Part shown: positions 31,814-39,982 of the stretch, piece after piece
Layout of the letters: each line of letters starts with the position of its first letter
Numbering within the stretch: the first letter of the stretch is position 1
The notes under the pieces: generated by a model
The model's database searches: none
The model's input: the letters and a program-made list of their open reading frames with translations, nothing else
What the model was told of the DNA's origin: nothing
Virus record (IMG/VR): IMGVR_UViG_3300041407_000094
Coordinates: 1-64,000 of that record
Strand: one strand, 5' to 3'
DNA length: 64,000 bases
Source: a virus
Position numbers and translations under genes: made by a program

Positions 31814-31841
31814 ATTCTACTCTATTGATGCGGACGTGCAA
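31814..31841 (-). promoter_or_regulatory. Sigma70-like promoter
   Basis: TTGCAC (31841-31836), 16-nt spacer, TAGAAT (31819-31814). Confidence 0.55.
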
Positions 31842-31882
31842 GCTTTATTTAAAAGAATTTCGATTTATTTGCGATGCAGTCA

Positions 31883-32017
31883 TTAGGACTTTTCAATGAG
31901 TTTTATGTCTTGCAGCGATAGACCAGTCTCTTCTAAAAAGTAATCTACCGCCTTTCTGACATCTGTATGCATGGATTTTACCCAAGTCCCGTTATATGCT
32001 GTAATCTTCCAGATCAT
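31883..32017 (-). CDS. 44-aa protein, unknown
   Basis: MIWKITAYNGTWVKSMHTDV followed by a helix. ATGA overlap with the upstream gene. Function unknown. Confidence 0.65.
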   Translation of the reverse strand: MIWKITAYNGTWVKSMHTDVRKAVDYFLEETGLSLQDIKLIEKS

Positions 32018-32169
32018 GCCTCTATCTCCCAATTCCGCTTAAGACTCCGCTCAGTACTATAGCTTCGCTTCTTGTCTTTACGATCTGTCTTATACTGGTC
32101 TGCACACTTGCGCTTAGAAGAATGCTTGCGTTCATATTTCTGGCATGATTCTTGTGTGTAGGTGTTCAT
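32014..32169 (-). CDS. 51-aa basic protein
   Basis: Lys/Arg/Ser-rich throughout (KYERKHSSKRKCADQYKTDR), suggesting nucleic-acid binding. TAATG and ATGA overlaps link it to both neighbours. Confidence 0.65.
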   Translation of the reverse strand: MNTYTQESCQKYERKHSSKRKCADQYKTDRKDKKRSYSTERSLKRNWEIEA

Positions 32170-32402
32170 TACATCCAATCCTCGTTTACATCACCAAAAG
32201 TAAAATGACCAACATCACGCAATTCCTTGAGTGCTTCAGCAATCACATAGGCCCGATAGCTTCCATTGTGATGATTCTCATCAAGAAGGAACAATTCAAT
32301 AGCTGAAGACTTCAAAGCTTCTGGAAGATTCATACTAGCCTCTTTCGCATAGGGTGTCAACTCAAGCACCTTAGACCAAACATACTCTCTTGACCATTTC
32401 AT
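32169..32402 (-). CDS. 77-aa protein, unknown
   Basis: MKWSREYVWSKVLELTPYAK then mixed helices and an acidic end (GDVNEDWM). Overlaps on both sides. Function unknown. Confidence 0.7.
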   Translation of the reverse strand: MKWSREYVWSKVLELTPYAKEASMNLPEALKSSAIELFLLDENHHNGSYRAYVIAEALKELRDVGHFTFGDVNEDWM

Positions 32403-32569
32403 TTCAACATCTCCGATTCAATCATCTGTTTTGTATTATACATTGGAACACATGGAGTGTCTGACGTAGGAAGACAGACCCATTGCCCATTGTCACGGAA
32501 TAATTTAGCACGTGTGCCTTGGGAAAGGAAGAGAAAAGCTTGTTGGAAGGTTGTTTGATAGTTTGTCAT
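32399..32569 (-). CDS. 56-aa protein, unknown
   Basis: MTNYQTTFQQAFLFLSQGTR with two cysteines. Overlaps by ATGA. An antisense frame here is a shadow. Function unknown. Confidence 0.65.
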   Translation of the reverse strand: MTNYQTTFQQAFLFLSQGTRAKLFRDNGQWVCLPTSDTPCVPMYNTKQMIESEMLK

Positions 32570-32766
32570 TATTGTTCTTCCAAGTGTACGCAGTTAGCAA
32601 GGTTTGTATAGTCTTGAGTGATAGTTGTGACAGCCGTAAGTTTAGGAGTTCCCATAGGACTACGAACTTCATCAAAACGCTTAAAAGCTTCTTGGACATC
32701 TGTAAACTCTTCCGACCAAGAATCGTGGATTTCTAATACATATTTGATTGTGGTTGTATTATCCAT
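32569..32766 (-). CDS. 65-aa protein, unknown
   Basis: MDNTTTIKYVLEIHDSWSEE with a beta-helix pattern. It directly follows the 206-aa gene behind AGAGGTG. Function unknown. Confidence 0.7.
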   Translation of the reverse strand: MDNTTTIKYVLEIHDSWSEEFTDVQEAFKRFDEVRSPMGTPKLTAVTTITQDYTNLANCVHLEEQ

Positions 32767-32767
32767 G

Positions 32768-33388
32768 TTACACCTCTTTAAGAGTCTTAATGTATCGTTT
32801 GGTTGCTTGGCTGTAGTGTATCAAAGCTTTAGTGGTCTTGCAAGCAATCTGTAAAATCTTTTTAAAACTATTTGTGTGGGGAAGATCCTCGATGAAATCG
32901 GACATCCAGCTCACTCCACAAGGTGTGGCTACCTCTGTGTGGGTGTACTCTACATCAGACGTTTCATAGGCACTTTCTACGCCAACTTCGTCTGTTTCCT
33001 CACGAATTGGACGGACACTTGTAGCTTTCTTAAGAAGCTCTTCAGCCCTATCACGTTTGACGATTAAAATGTCACGTAATTTTGAATAGGTGTGAATGTC
33101 CATCCCGGCTTTACGTTCGGCTTCAAGTTCGATGAGTTGTTCTGTCAACACACGAACCCGGCGTTGCTGAGGTAAGATGCGATCAACCAAAGGGATGGAA
33201 GTCTTACGTTTCTCTTTGTTAGCTTCAAGTGCAGCATCAGAGAAAGCTTCTACTCGGGCCCTCCCATTTTTATCAAATGTGCTGAAGTCAACCGAACGAT
33301 CACCGCGATACTGGTCATTTCCGCCGGACCAAAGTCCATGCTCTTCGCAGCTATTTAGAAAACTTGGTTGTATGTACATGCGAGTCAT
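32768..33388 (-). CDS. 206-aa coiled-coil protein, unknown
   Basis: ATG 33388 behind CAGGAG is preferred. Early Gly/Arg-rich segment (WSGGNDQYRGDRSVDFSTF), a Glu/Arg/Leu coiled coil at about 70-125, and a basic C-terminus (QATKRYIKTLKEV). No family recognised. Confidence 0.7.
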   Translation of the reverse strand: MTRMYIQPSFLNSCEEHGLWSGGNDQYRGDRSVDFSTFDKNGRARVEAFSDAALEANKEKRKTSIPLVDRILPQQRRVRVLTEQLIELEAERKAGMDIHTYSKLRDILIVKRDRAEELLKKATSVRPIREETDEVGVESAYETSDVEYTHTEVATPCGVSWMSDFIEDLPHTNSFKKILQIACKTTKALIHYSQATKRYIKTLKEV

Positions 33389-33427
33389 TATCATTCTCCT
33401 GAAGCTTTGTTTGTTCCTGTTGTGATG

Positions 33428-33463
33428 ATTGTATAACAACGCAGAAAGGAGCACAAGGCTCCT
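33428..33463 (-). promoter_or_regulatory. Promoter overlaid on terminator hairpin
   Basis: The stem AAGGAGC-CTTGT-GCTCCTT (about 33463-33445) follows the upstream gene. Its loop and 3' arm supply TTGTGC (33456-33451), with TACAAT (33433-33428) 17 nt further. Confidence 0.6.
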
Positions 33464-33475
33464 TTAAGGTTTATT

Positions 33476-34249
33476 TTAGTCATCTATTGAGATTTCCCAT
33501 GACAGTAAGGCTTGGTAAGCCCTTGGGTCAATTTGATCCTTATAGATTTCAGCCGCTTCCTTGATCACACGTTCTTTGTTCGTTTTGTAGAACATAAAAG
33601 CTTCGTTCACTGTCCAAAACCTTTTAAGTTTCTTTGACCCACTAAACTCATTGAATTGTGCTGTGAATTGGTTTCGGCCTTTACCTTTATGTACACCAAT
33701 AGGGTATTCACCCCGCCCACCAATTCGGGTAACAATTAGCATATTCAAATCGTGGGGTAGCATCACACAGGTGTCTGGCCCATAAACTTTATTACCTTTG
33801 AATAAAAGATCCTTGTCAATGTTCCACATGTTGTTGCCCCAACCTATGGCAGACTCTGACCAGTCTCCAAAATCTTGAAAGCACTCCCACTGTGAATCGA
33901 CAGAACAACCTCTGTATGTTGGTTTCTGAATTAGAAATTTCTCCGAATGACATCGATTATAAAGGCCCTTCCATGTAGAATACTCTAATGTGTGTACGCC
34001 AGAGGCTAGTGGTATGTGCTTACCAATGCCGACATAGCCCCTACCATATACGGACGGCTTGTATGGATTATAAAGCTTACCGTTACTAAGATTAGTCGTA
34101 TTAACAACCTGTTCATAGCCAACACCATCAAGCCACTTGACCAATACCCTTTGTTTGCCTAACCCTGACACTTCAAGTATCTGCACATCCACACCACAGT
34201 TTGTTGGATATACATCACCTATAAAATACTTTCTTACTGTCACAAACAT
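33476..34249 (-). CDS. HNH/AP2-like putative homing endonuclease (subfamily 2)
   Basis: The 257-aa protein shares a layout with 52715: an N-terminal beta domain, YGRGYVGIGK, TLEYSTWKGLYNRC, DKDLLFKGNKVYGPDTCVML, then a C-terminal AP2-like block (EYPIGVHKGKGRNQFTAQF, FWTVNEAFMFY). It is embedded in tiny genes on the minus strand. Nuclease function is inferred from family resemblance. Confidence 0.72.
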   Translation of the reverse strand: MFVTVRKYFIGDVYPTNCGVDVQILEVSGLGKQRVLVKWLDGVGYEQVVNTTNLSNGKLYNPYKPSVYGRGYVGIGKHIPLASGVHTLEYSTWKGLYNRCHSEKFLIQKPTYRGCSVDSQWECFQDFGDWSESAIGWGNNMWNIDKDLLFKGNKVYGPDTCVMLPHDLNMLIVTRIGGRGEYPIGVHKGKGRNQFTAQFNEFSGSKKLKRFWTVNEAFMFYKTNKERVIKEAAEIYKDQIDPRAYQALLSWEISIDD

Positions 34250-34252
34250 CTC

Positions 34253-34459
34253 CTATAATTTCTTAGATATATTTCCACACACTGAGCAACGCACGGAGCC
34301 ACTGCACAACATCATTAAAATGTAGACAGGTAATGCCAACAGACCGGTTAGTAGGGTCAAGACCAACCCTACAAAGTGCCCACCGCCGGATAACCCAGAC
34401 TTAATACCCACCCGGTTTGCCTTGCAAGACTTACAGAAACACATCACTTGACTGCTCAT
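34253..34459 (-). CDS. Small membrane protein with two zinc knuckles
   Basis: The 68-aa protein has CFCKSC near residue 7 and CSVC near 58, flanking a hydrophobic hairpin (VGLVLTLLTGLLALPVYILM). The layout recalls LITAF-like membrane zinc ribbons; that is only a structural analogy. Role unknown. Confidence 0.7.
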   Translation of the reverse strand: MSSQVMCFCKSCKANRVGIKSGLSGGGHFVGLVLTLLTGLLALPVYILMMLCSGSVRCSVCGNISKKL

Positions 34460-34460
34460 T

Positions 34461-34673
34461 CTATATCACCTCAATCAATTCAGTTGTATACCAATTCTGT
34501 AGCCACTGGCCCTTACCATCATCAAAAAGTATAGTGGCTGTTTCATTGTCCTGTCCTACGTTGTTAAAGGTTATCTCTTTAACCTCACAAGCGGATTTGA
34601 ATTTGCTGCCACCTACATGGGTGAACACCTTATCACCGGGTTGAAGCTCGCCTATAAGCTTTTTGATGATCAC
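34461..34673 (-). CDS. 70-aa KOW/SH3-like protein
   Basis: GTG start in a GTGA overlap. LQPGDKVFTHVGGSKF and later strands suggest a small SH3-like barrel, a type repeated in this block. Function unknown. Confidence 0.65.
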   Translation of the reverse strand: MIIKKLIGELQPGDKVFTHVGGSKFKSACEVKEITFNNVGQDNETATILFDDGKGQWLQNWYTTELIEVI

Positions 34674-34840
34674 ACTCCAAACCGATTAGTCAGCATGCGA
34701 TCACGAGTGGCGTTGCTTGCTGAAGCACCGTAGTGGGTCTTGGAAGACAAGGCTGCATAGGCGGCTACAGCTTGTTCGTTAGAAAGGATGCCAGCTTTGA
34801 GGGCTGCTTCTACACGGGCTTTGAGTTGGGACATGTTCAT
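34670..34840 (-). CDS. 56-aa Ala-rich protein
   Basis: MNMSQLKARVEAALKAGILS and a Ser/Thr/Arg C-terminus. Preceded by CCGGAGCAACAACC. Promoter at 34889-34917. Function unknown. Confidence 0.65.
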   Translation of the reverse strand: MNMSQLKARVEAALKAGILSNEQAVAAYAALSSKTHYGASASNATRDRMLTNRFGV

Positions 34841-34888
34841 GGTTGTTGCTCCGGTTGGTTTAGAAGCTTTCTGCTTCCTATGTCTTAG

Positions 34889-34917
34889 AGTTTAGGGTAT
34901 CTAGAAAGTCCTGTCAA
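34889..34917 (-). promoter_or_regulatory. Sigma70-like promoter
   Basis: TTGACA (34917-34912), 17-nt spacer, TAAACT (34894-34889), preceded by the recurrent TGAAAATAG. Confidence 0.7.
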
Positions 34918-34931
34918 CGCCTATTTTCATT

Positions 34932-35030
34932 TTATTTAACTCCTGCGAGTACCGAGGCAACCAGCACAGATGTCAGCGTAGCCACAATCATCCAGAAAAT
35001 CACTTCACATACAAAGTCAGTAATGTTCAT
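34932..35030 (-). CDS. 32-aa membrane peptide
   Basis: MNITDFVCEVIFWMIVATLT continues as one hydrophobic helix. A single-pass phage peptide with AAGGTGATTGAG before ATG. Role unknown. Confidence 0.6.
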   Translation of the reverse strand: MNITDFVCEVIFWMIVATLTSVLVASVLAGVK

Positions 35031-35073
35031 CTCAATCACCTTGGTTTGTTTGGTTTCTTACTCTATTGTGGTA

Positions 35074-35109
35074 ATTCTAGGTCAACAAAAAGCCCCAGTC
35101 AAGGGGCTT
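35074..35109 (-). promoter_or_regulatory. Terminator with embedded promoter
   Basis: AAGCCCC-TTGACT-GGGGCTT followed by TTTG (35109 to about 35086) is a clear terminator for the 128-aa gene. Its loop TTGACT plus 17 nt gives TAGAAT (35079-35074), the promoter of the membrane peptide. Confidence 0.75.
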
Positions 35110-35126
35110 GGTGTAAATCTTTTCAC

Positions 35127-35513
35127 TTATTCACTAGGTTTTAACACCTGTTTGCAACTCTCTGAGATAACAAGTAGCTTCGAACGATTCTCAATGCTAC
35201 TTTGACTAATCACTTCTGTCAGCTCAACGATCCCTTCCACCACTTCAACAAATTTCTCAAGCTGTTGTTTTAGCTGATCTATTTCCTGTTGCTGCAAGTC
35301 AAACAACTCATTCATCAGTTGCATGCGTTCGGCAGTGTCGTCTGTTTGCGGTTGGATTTCAATAACGTTTTCATAACATTTGTAGATGTCTACGGGGATC
35401 AGAGCGGTTACTGTGTATTCACTATCCTCCAACGCCCACGAAGCCTCGTTAATGTCTCGGATGAAGAGTGAACGATTATCCCTTTCTACTAAATAACCTT
35501 TGACATTAGTCAT
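35127..35513 (-). CDS. 128-aa protein with coiled coil, unknown
   Basis: ATG 35513 behind GAGGATC. Globular N-terminus (TNVKGYLVERDNRSLFIRDI) and a Leu/Gln/Glu coil at about 60-110. Function unknown. Confidence 0.7.
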   Translation of the reverse strand: MTNVKGYLVERDNRSLFIRDINEASWALEDSEYTVTALIPVDIYKCYENVIEIQPQTDDTAERMQLMNELFDLQQQEIDQLKQQLEKFVEVVEGIVELTEVISQSSIENRSKLLVISESCKQVLKPSE

Positions 35514-35523
35514 GGTCTGATCC

Positions 35524-35730
35524 TCAATTTTCGCGCCGGATAGTCTTGAATGCATCGGTCAAATACCGTTTGATTCTGCGCTTTCCATCTTTGAGACGGA
35601 ACACTGAGTAGCCTTGATTGTTGTCAAGCTTGGTAATCGTACCAAGAAACAATCCACTATCGTTAAACACACGGCGGACTTTGCCGGGGTTGATTGTGCT
35701 GAAAGTGCTTTTGATCTGTGTGACTGCCAT
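35524..35730 (-). CDS. 68-aa basic SH3-like protein
   Basis: PGKVRRVFNDSGLFLGTITK and a Lys/Arg-rich end (KDGKRRIKRYLTDAFKTIRR), suggesting RNA or DNA binding. Reached from the promoter at 35858 through a roughly 120-nt leader. Confidence 0.65.
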   Translation of the reverse strand: MAVTQIKSTFSTINPGKVRRVFNDSGLFLGTITKLDNNQGYSVFRLKDGKRRIKRYLTDAFKTIRREN

Positions 35731-35857
35731 GATTTTGTACTCTCTATTAAGGTTAGGTTAACAGACTAAAAGTTTTGCTCTACTTTTACTGCTGTGCCTC
35801 CCTGTTCGCCGAGACTTCTTTGTTACTCGGCTGCTTGCATCTCCCTTCTGTGACTTA

Positions 35858-35886
35858 ATAGTATGCGAGCCTGATCATGGCGTCAA
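35858..35886 (-). promoter_or_regulatory. Strong sigma70-like promoter
   Basis: TTGACG (35886-35881), 17-nt spacer, TACTAT (35863-35858). A TTTTGACAG box lies just upstream. Confidence 0.7.
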
Positions 35887-35924
35887 GCTCTTCTGTCAAA
35901 ATAAATCAAATTATTTCAAACCTA

Positions 35925-36194
35925 TCAATCGTTATAGATAAGTCCTTGATTTACCAGCACTTGCTCAATACTCCCAAGGCTGATAGCATAAGCTTTAGCC
36001 TCATCTGTAGGGTAAGCTGTATCGAAATCAATATCCTCAGCAAACCACAGGTTGCTGTCTAGGAATCCTTCCAGTGTGCTGATAGGAAGGTTTGAATAAG
36101 CGAGACAATCCATCAGTGCTTCATTGTGAACACCTTCTACTTTCAAGGATTCCAATACAGCTTTGATGGTAGAAACTTCGATTCTTGCGATCAT
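35925..36194 (-). CDS. 89-aa protein, unknown
   Basis: ATG 36194 behind GGAGC. MIARIEVSTIKAVLESLKVE then a helix-rich acidic sequence. Function unknown. Confidence 0.7.
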   Translation of the reverse strand: MIARIEVSTIKAVLESLKVEGVHNEALMDCLAYSNLPISTLEGFLDSNLWFAEDIDFDTAYPTDEAKAYAISLGSIEQVLVNQGLIYND

Positions 36195-36334
36195 TTTAAG
36201 CTCCATTAATGTTGTGTGTTGACTCGTTTGTGTTACAGATCTACAGAGTGTGTTGCTTTGGTGAATCACCCTGTAAGCGCCATGGTACAGCCTTTGGTTG
36301 CGAATACAAGATGTGATCCAATATATTTACACAT

Positions 36335-36841
36335 TTATTTTCCAATGATTCCTTGCAATTTCTCAGCTTGTTGCTGTAGATCCGTGATCTGTTGCATCAG
36401 AATGTCAAGCTGTTCTTGCTCAGCACTTTTACGACCAAAGATTTCAGCTTCAAATCCCTCTTGAACAGCACGGTAATCAATCAGATTAAATTTATCAGCA
36501 ATAAATTTATTGTATGCCACTCCATCAGGGTCAACAAATGACTTAAGGGTTTTGTAAAGGCTGTAGCCAACAGTCCCATTTGCTCGTGCGCTGATTGCAT
36601 AAAGCCAAGCTGCATCTTGTAAAGTCATCTCGATATTAATTTTGTCTTCACGTTTCATTTGTTTCTTCTCCTCAATAATTTCAAAATAAACATTAGGTAG
36701 AAAATAGCTGCCGTCAACCTTTAGCCCATCGTCGCACAATGCAACTACTTCATGAGTTTCTTTATTGTTCAAGAGGTAGTTGAACGCTGTCATACCCCTG
36801 TAGCCTTCTTTCACACGCACAGTATCACCAACGTTAAACAT
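36335..36841 (-). CDS. 168-aa KOW-like protein with coiled-coil tail
   Basis: The N-terminus MFNVGDTVRVKEGYRGMTAF resembles a KOW/SH3 fold, and the C-terminus (EQEQLDILMQQITDLQQQAE) is a coiled coil. AGGAGAGAAAC precedes ATG. Function unknown. Confidence 0.7.
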   Translation of the reverse strand: MFNVGDTVRVKEGYRGMTAFNYLLNNKETHEVVALCDDGLKVDGSYFLPNVYFEIIEEKKQMKREDKINIEMTLQDAAWLYAISARANGTVGYSLYKTLKSFVDPDGVAYNKFIADKFNLIDYRAVQEGFEAEIFGRKSAEQEQLDILMQQITDLQQQAEKLQGIIGK

Positions 36842-36889
36842 TTGTTTCTCTCCTAAAACATTAATTTAAATTATCAAAACACCAGCTCT

Positions 36890-37120
36890 TTAAAACATCC
36901 CAGTGATTGCATGCCACTGTTCTTCTACAAACCGAATCCCTTTGCAATATTCATAGTTATAAGGTCCGTTCAACCATTTCTCCATATGTTGCTCAAGGGC
37001 TGTCACACTGAGATTACAAGCGTAGTCACAATCAGAAAGAGCCTCTTGATAACAATCTGATTCTGTCGATTCATTTAAGGCAGTTTGCAAGCGTTCTTTT
37101 AGTTGTTGAAGAGGGTTCAT
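36890..37120 (-). CDS. 76-aa protein, unknown
   Basis: MNPLQQLKERLQTALNESTE with cysteines in the middle and an aromatic end. It overlaps the preceding 57-aa gene by about 50 nt in another frame; an ATG at 37141 is an alternative start. Confidence 0.6.
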   Translation of the reverse strand: MNPLQQLKERLQTALNESTESDCYQEALSDCDYACNLSVTALEQHMEKWLNGPYNYEYCKGIRFVEEQWHAITGMF

Positions 37121-37244
37121 TATCAATCCAAGCACCATCACACAGTTCGTTGTTGCCAGTTTTTATATCAAAGTCTTTAACTTTATATTCAGCACCATAC
37201 GTGAACCCACACGATGTTGGTGTGCCAAGTAACCTAACTTTCAT
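37071..37244 (-). CDS. 57-aa protein, unknown
   Basis: MKVRLLGTPTSCGFTYGAEY with a strong AGGAGAAATTT site. It overlaps the downstream gene, an unusually long overlap for this block. Function unknown. Confidence 0.65.
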   Translation of the reverse strand: MKVRLLGTPTSCGFTYGAEYKVKDFDIKTGNNELCDGAWIDNEPSSTTKRTLANCLK

Positions 37245-37357
37245 AAATTTCTCCTCTGGATATCTAAATTCCTATTTCAAGCTATTTCTCAACTGTGCTA
37301 ATTCCTCCCGCAATCTGTCCACCACTTCCACATTATTACTAGCAATGCAGTCAGATA

Positions 37358-37513
37358 TTACCCCTCTAGTTCGTCTATTGAATCTAGTATCTGCGCCTCA
37401 ATATCTATATCAAACTCAGGTTCATTTAGGTGGGTTGTAGGCTGAGATTTCAAGCCCTCTAGTCGCATGAGTTGTGTGAAAGTATCTACGGACATAAGAC
37501 CATATCTGACCAT
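37358..37513 (-). CDS. 51-aa acidic protein
   Basis: MVRYGLMSVDTFTQLMRLEG with an acidic C-terminus (DIDIEAQILDSIDELEG). GAGGAGAAATAAG precedes ATG. Promoter at 37578-37606. Confidence 0.65.
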   Translation of the reverse strand: MVRYGLMSVDTFTQLMRLEGLKSQPTTHLNEPEFDIDIEAQILDSIDELEG

Positions 37514-37577
37514 CTTATTTCTCCTCAATTTCTATCTGATTAATTATGTGAGATAAGCTCTACTTCTCACCACCCAA

Positions 37578-37606
37578 ACAATACCCCAATTTCCCTCACA
37601 AAACAA
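37578..37606 (-). promoter_or_regulatory. Sigma70-like promoter
   Basis: TTGTTT (37606-37601), 17-nt spacer, TATTGT (37583-37578). Confidence 0.55.
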
Positions 37607-37687
37607 CCCTTTCATGCGGCTTTTTGTATGTTTAAGCCACGTTAGGGATTAGTTGATACAAGGGCAAGCCAAAGCAATAATCCCTGT

Positions 37688-38002
37688 TTAATTCCACTCC
37701 AAAACACTATTCTTCAGTGTCTGCATCAACTCTTTATAATCCATCTCTCCCGGCTCTTGAAATTTCTTCAAAGATTCTTCCAGCCACAAAGCTTCCACAC
37801 CATCACATTCTATAAAATCCACAAGAGGAGTGTCTAGAATGTAGGCGTGTCCTTCATTTGTGTAAATTGTCTGCCCTGTAAGCCTACACACAAAATCTTC
37901 ATTAGCTTCGATAATGGCTTCGATAATGTAACACCCATTATGCTCTGATAGGAGTTTACTTTGGAGAATGACCTTTTCGCCTATGCTAAAGAGGTGGTTC
38001 AT
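37688..38002 (-). CDS. 104-aa SH3-like protein, unknown
   Basis: IGEKVILQSKLLSEHNGCYI and following strands suggest a beta barrel, with an acidic helix at the end. ATGA overlap with the membrane protein upstream. Function unknown. Confidence 0.7.
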   Translation of the reverse strand: MNHLFSIGEKVILQSKLLSEHNGCYIIEAIIEANEDFVCRLTGQTIYTNEGHAYILDTPLVDFIECDGVEALWLEESLKKFQEPGEMDYKELMQTLKNSVLEWN

Positions 38003-38184
38003 GATTTATCCTCTTTAGTGAGCACACGCTGGCTGACATTGCCCGCAACATACGCACTAATGATAACCATTGTCAGTGACTGAAACACATCTGGTGGGAG
38101 CGTACCACTCCATAAACACACGAAGAACAGGAGCTGTGTAATGGATATGAGAAGAAACTTACGAGATAGAAATTTATCAGACAT
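37999..38184 (-). CDS. Holin-like two-helix membrane protein
   Basis: The 61-aa protein has a basic N-terminus (MSDKFLSRKFLL), TM1 about 10-28 (LLFFVCLWSG) and TM2 about 36-54 (LTMVIISAYVAGNV), then a charged tail. Similar small two-helix proteins occur widely in phages and are sometimes called holin-like. No lysin lies nearby, so a lysis role is only a possibility. Confidence 0.6.
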   Translation of the reverse strand: MSDKFLSRKFLLISITQLLFFVCLWSGTLPPDVFQSLTMVIISAYVAGNVSQRVLTKEDKS

Positions 38185-38482
38185 TCTCTTCGTCCTCATC
38201 AGTTAGAATTTTACCATGTTTATACAATTCAGCACAGACATTCTGGTGAATACGAATAGTCCCTTGAATACCAGACTCCATATGCAAGATGCTCCCACGC
38301 TTTCTCTCGGAAGAATCCCACTCCCAAACGATTGTTTCAGCATAGCGACCTCCGTACATGGAGGAGCTTTCTCTATCGATTGTAGACACATAAAATGCCT
38401 TATCTTCTTTTGTTTCGTTTGAATAAAACACATAGGTTTGGATAAGGGTTTTGTTTGGTCCACGTTCTTCTGAATAACTCAT
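38177..38482 (-). CDS. 101-aa protein, unknown
   Basis: MSYSEERGPNKTLIQTYVFY followed by beta-rich sequence. ATG 38482 behind GGATGGAG. An overlapping minus-strand alternate frame is a shadow. Function unknown. Confidence 0.65.
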   Translation of the reverse strand: MSYSEERGPNKTLIQTYVFYSNETKEDKAFYVSTIDRESSSMYGGRYAETIVWEWDSSERKRGSILHMESGIQGTIRIHQNVCAELYKHGKILTDEDEENV

Positions 38483-38670
38483 GCTCCATCCTCGCAAAAT
38501 AATGTATCTTCCACATAATCCCTACAAGCCAAGGCATAATTATACCGGGCCTGTTTAAGCTCCTCCTTCGCCAGAATGTACTCTAAAGATCCGTCTAGAG
38601 AAGTCTTAGCTGTCTTATAGCTTTGTTCAGCTAACGTTAGGATTTTACGAAGCTCTGTTAGTTCGTTCAT
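38479..38670 (-). CDS. 63-aa helical protein, unknown
   Basis: MNELTELRKILTLAEQSYKT, a Lys/Glu/Leu helical hairpin likely. ATGA overlaps at both ends. Confidence 0.65.
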   Translation of the reverse strand: MNELTELRKILTLAEQSYKTAKTSLDGSLEYILAKEELKQARYNYALACRDYVEDTLFCEDGA

Positions 38671-38822
38671 TTCACCAATCCCTTCGCAAACATCATTGCA
38701 TCACTCACATTTCCAAATGTCTTAGCAATGTTGTTAAAGATTACAGTCCAAACATTATCTTTGTTTTTGAATGGGAGGATTCCCAATCCGTTAATGGTCA
38801 TTAGTTCTGCTGAATTACTCAT
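38667..38822 (-). CDS. 51-aa protein, unknown
   Basis: MSNSAELMTINGLGILPFKN, weakly amphipathic. TAGGAGAAACTA precedes ATG. Function unknown. Confidence 0.65.
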   Translation of the reverse strand: MSNSAELMTINGLGILPFKNKDNVWTVIFNNIAKTFGNVSDAMMFAKGLVK

Positions 38823-38914
38823 TTAGTTTCTCCTAGGATCGTGCCTATCATTCGTCGAGAACATTATGCACAGAATTATAAAAGGATAAAAGAGGAGGCA
38901 AAATACTAGGAACA

Positions 38915-39133
38915 TTATCCATTACCCCTCATAGCCAAATCGATTGCATTATTAATATCTTCTTCACTGGACTCTGTGCTCCCCATACTTGCAAAGAAGT
39001 CACGGGATTCTTCACTCAAACTGTCCCACTCAATAGCGCACTGAGACAGGAGGAAGGTCCACCGTTCGTGATTCAGAATCTGTTCAGCGGATGGACGCTT
39101 TGCTACTGTCACGCGCTTAGTTTTAACCGACAT
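38915..39133 (-). CDS. 72-aa protein, unknown
   Basis: Basic N-terminus (MSVKTKRVTVAKRPSAEQIL) and acidic C-terminal half. GGGAGAAAGG precedes ATG. Function unknown. Confidence 0.7.
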   Translation of the reverse strand: MSVKTKRVTVAKRPSAEQILNHERWTFLLSQCAIEWDSLSEESRDFFASMGSTESSEEDINNAIDLAMRGNG

Positions 39134-39145
39134 TACCTTTCTCCC

Positions 39146-39532
39146 TTACCAGTCAATATCAATTGTATAGTTACCAGCTTCAATCAAGCCTTTTGTATGT
39201 AGGTCATTTGCAATCATTTGAACATCTGGATAGAAGTTACGTTCCCACCAAAGACCAAGACTCCAACTACCATTCTCATTTGGAATTGATTTCTTTGGAT
39301 CACGCTCAAGCCAAGCTTTGAAACTAACTCCCATATCTTCATGGTTAACGACTTCTGGAACTGTGTCATTCTCATAGTCATAAGCTTCTTGAGGAATTGT
39401 AATCTGAACACGTTGACGTTCTTTACAACCATCTTGTTGCTGGAAACTGTAAGGCTTACCATAAGTGTCAATTACTAGTTGATCCCAATCACCAACATCA
39501 ATGACTTGTTCTGTTCGTGTACTGATCTTCAT
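39146..39532 (-). CDS. Conserved phage protein, unknown role
   Basis: The 128-aa protein contains FKAWLERDPKKS and LGLWWERNFYPDVQ, then LHTKGLIEAGNYTIDIDW at the end. I recall these blocks from an uncharacterised family in many tailed phages. ATG 39532 behind GGAGAGATGG. Promoter at 39612-39640. Confidence 0.75.
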   Translation of the reverse strand: MKISTRTEQVIDVGDWDQLVIDTYGKPYSFQQQDGCKERQRVQITIPQEAYDYENDTVPEVVNHEDMGVSFKAWLERDPKKSIPNENGSWSLGLWWERNFYPDVQMIANDLHTKGLIEAGNYTIDIDW

Positions 39533-39611
39533 AACCATCTCTCCTCTCTATCCTACATAACATATCTATTTCATTTATTTCAGCGCTTTTAACGCCATGT
39601 CTTGTGTGTTG

Positions 39612-39640
39612 ATTATGGTAGGTTTTGGTGGATGTGTCAA
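39612..39640 (-). promoter_or_regulatory. Sigma70-like promoter
   Basis: TTGACA (39640-39635), 17-nt spacer, CATAAT (39617-39612). Confidence 0.75.
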
Positions 39641-39816
39641 GTATAAATTATCCAGCTATCATACTCTTCTGACCAATGAGAGAACTCCTCCATCTCTGTA
39701 AACTCTCGTGAACCGGGGAGATAAATCACATCGTGATCAGCAGCTAGCCATTCATCACCAAAACCACGATCATCAAGAAATTGCAAGGCTTGAAGCAAAC
39801 TTTTCACTGTACTCAT
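39637..39816 (-). CDS. 59-aa acidic protein
   Basis: ATG 39816 is chosen over a longer frame without a ribosome binding site. MSTVKSLLQALQFLDDRGFG with an acidic aromatic end (EEYDSWIIYT). Its last codons overlap the next promoter's -35. Confidence 0.6.
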   Translation of the reverse strand: MSTVKSLLQALQFLDDRGFGDEWLAADHDVIYLPGSREFTEMEEFSHWSEEYDSWIIYT

Positions 39817-39982
39817 TCTGTTTTCTCTTTGTTGTTGATGAAAAAGATACATGCATTCACATCTTTGACACTCACTTCCATACACAACCACGGTTGATAA
39901 CGAGGAGCTGTCTCTACCAGATACCGATAGCAAAGCTCCTTTCGTGGGCAGTTTGTGCCAACGCATTTACTATAGGTTGACA

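Noticed and set aside
37270-37357. Short coiled-coil frame (EVVDRLREELAQLRNSLK) on the minus strand
   Set aside because: No usable start codon with a ribosome binding site. Only GTG or ATT could begin it.
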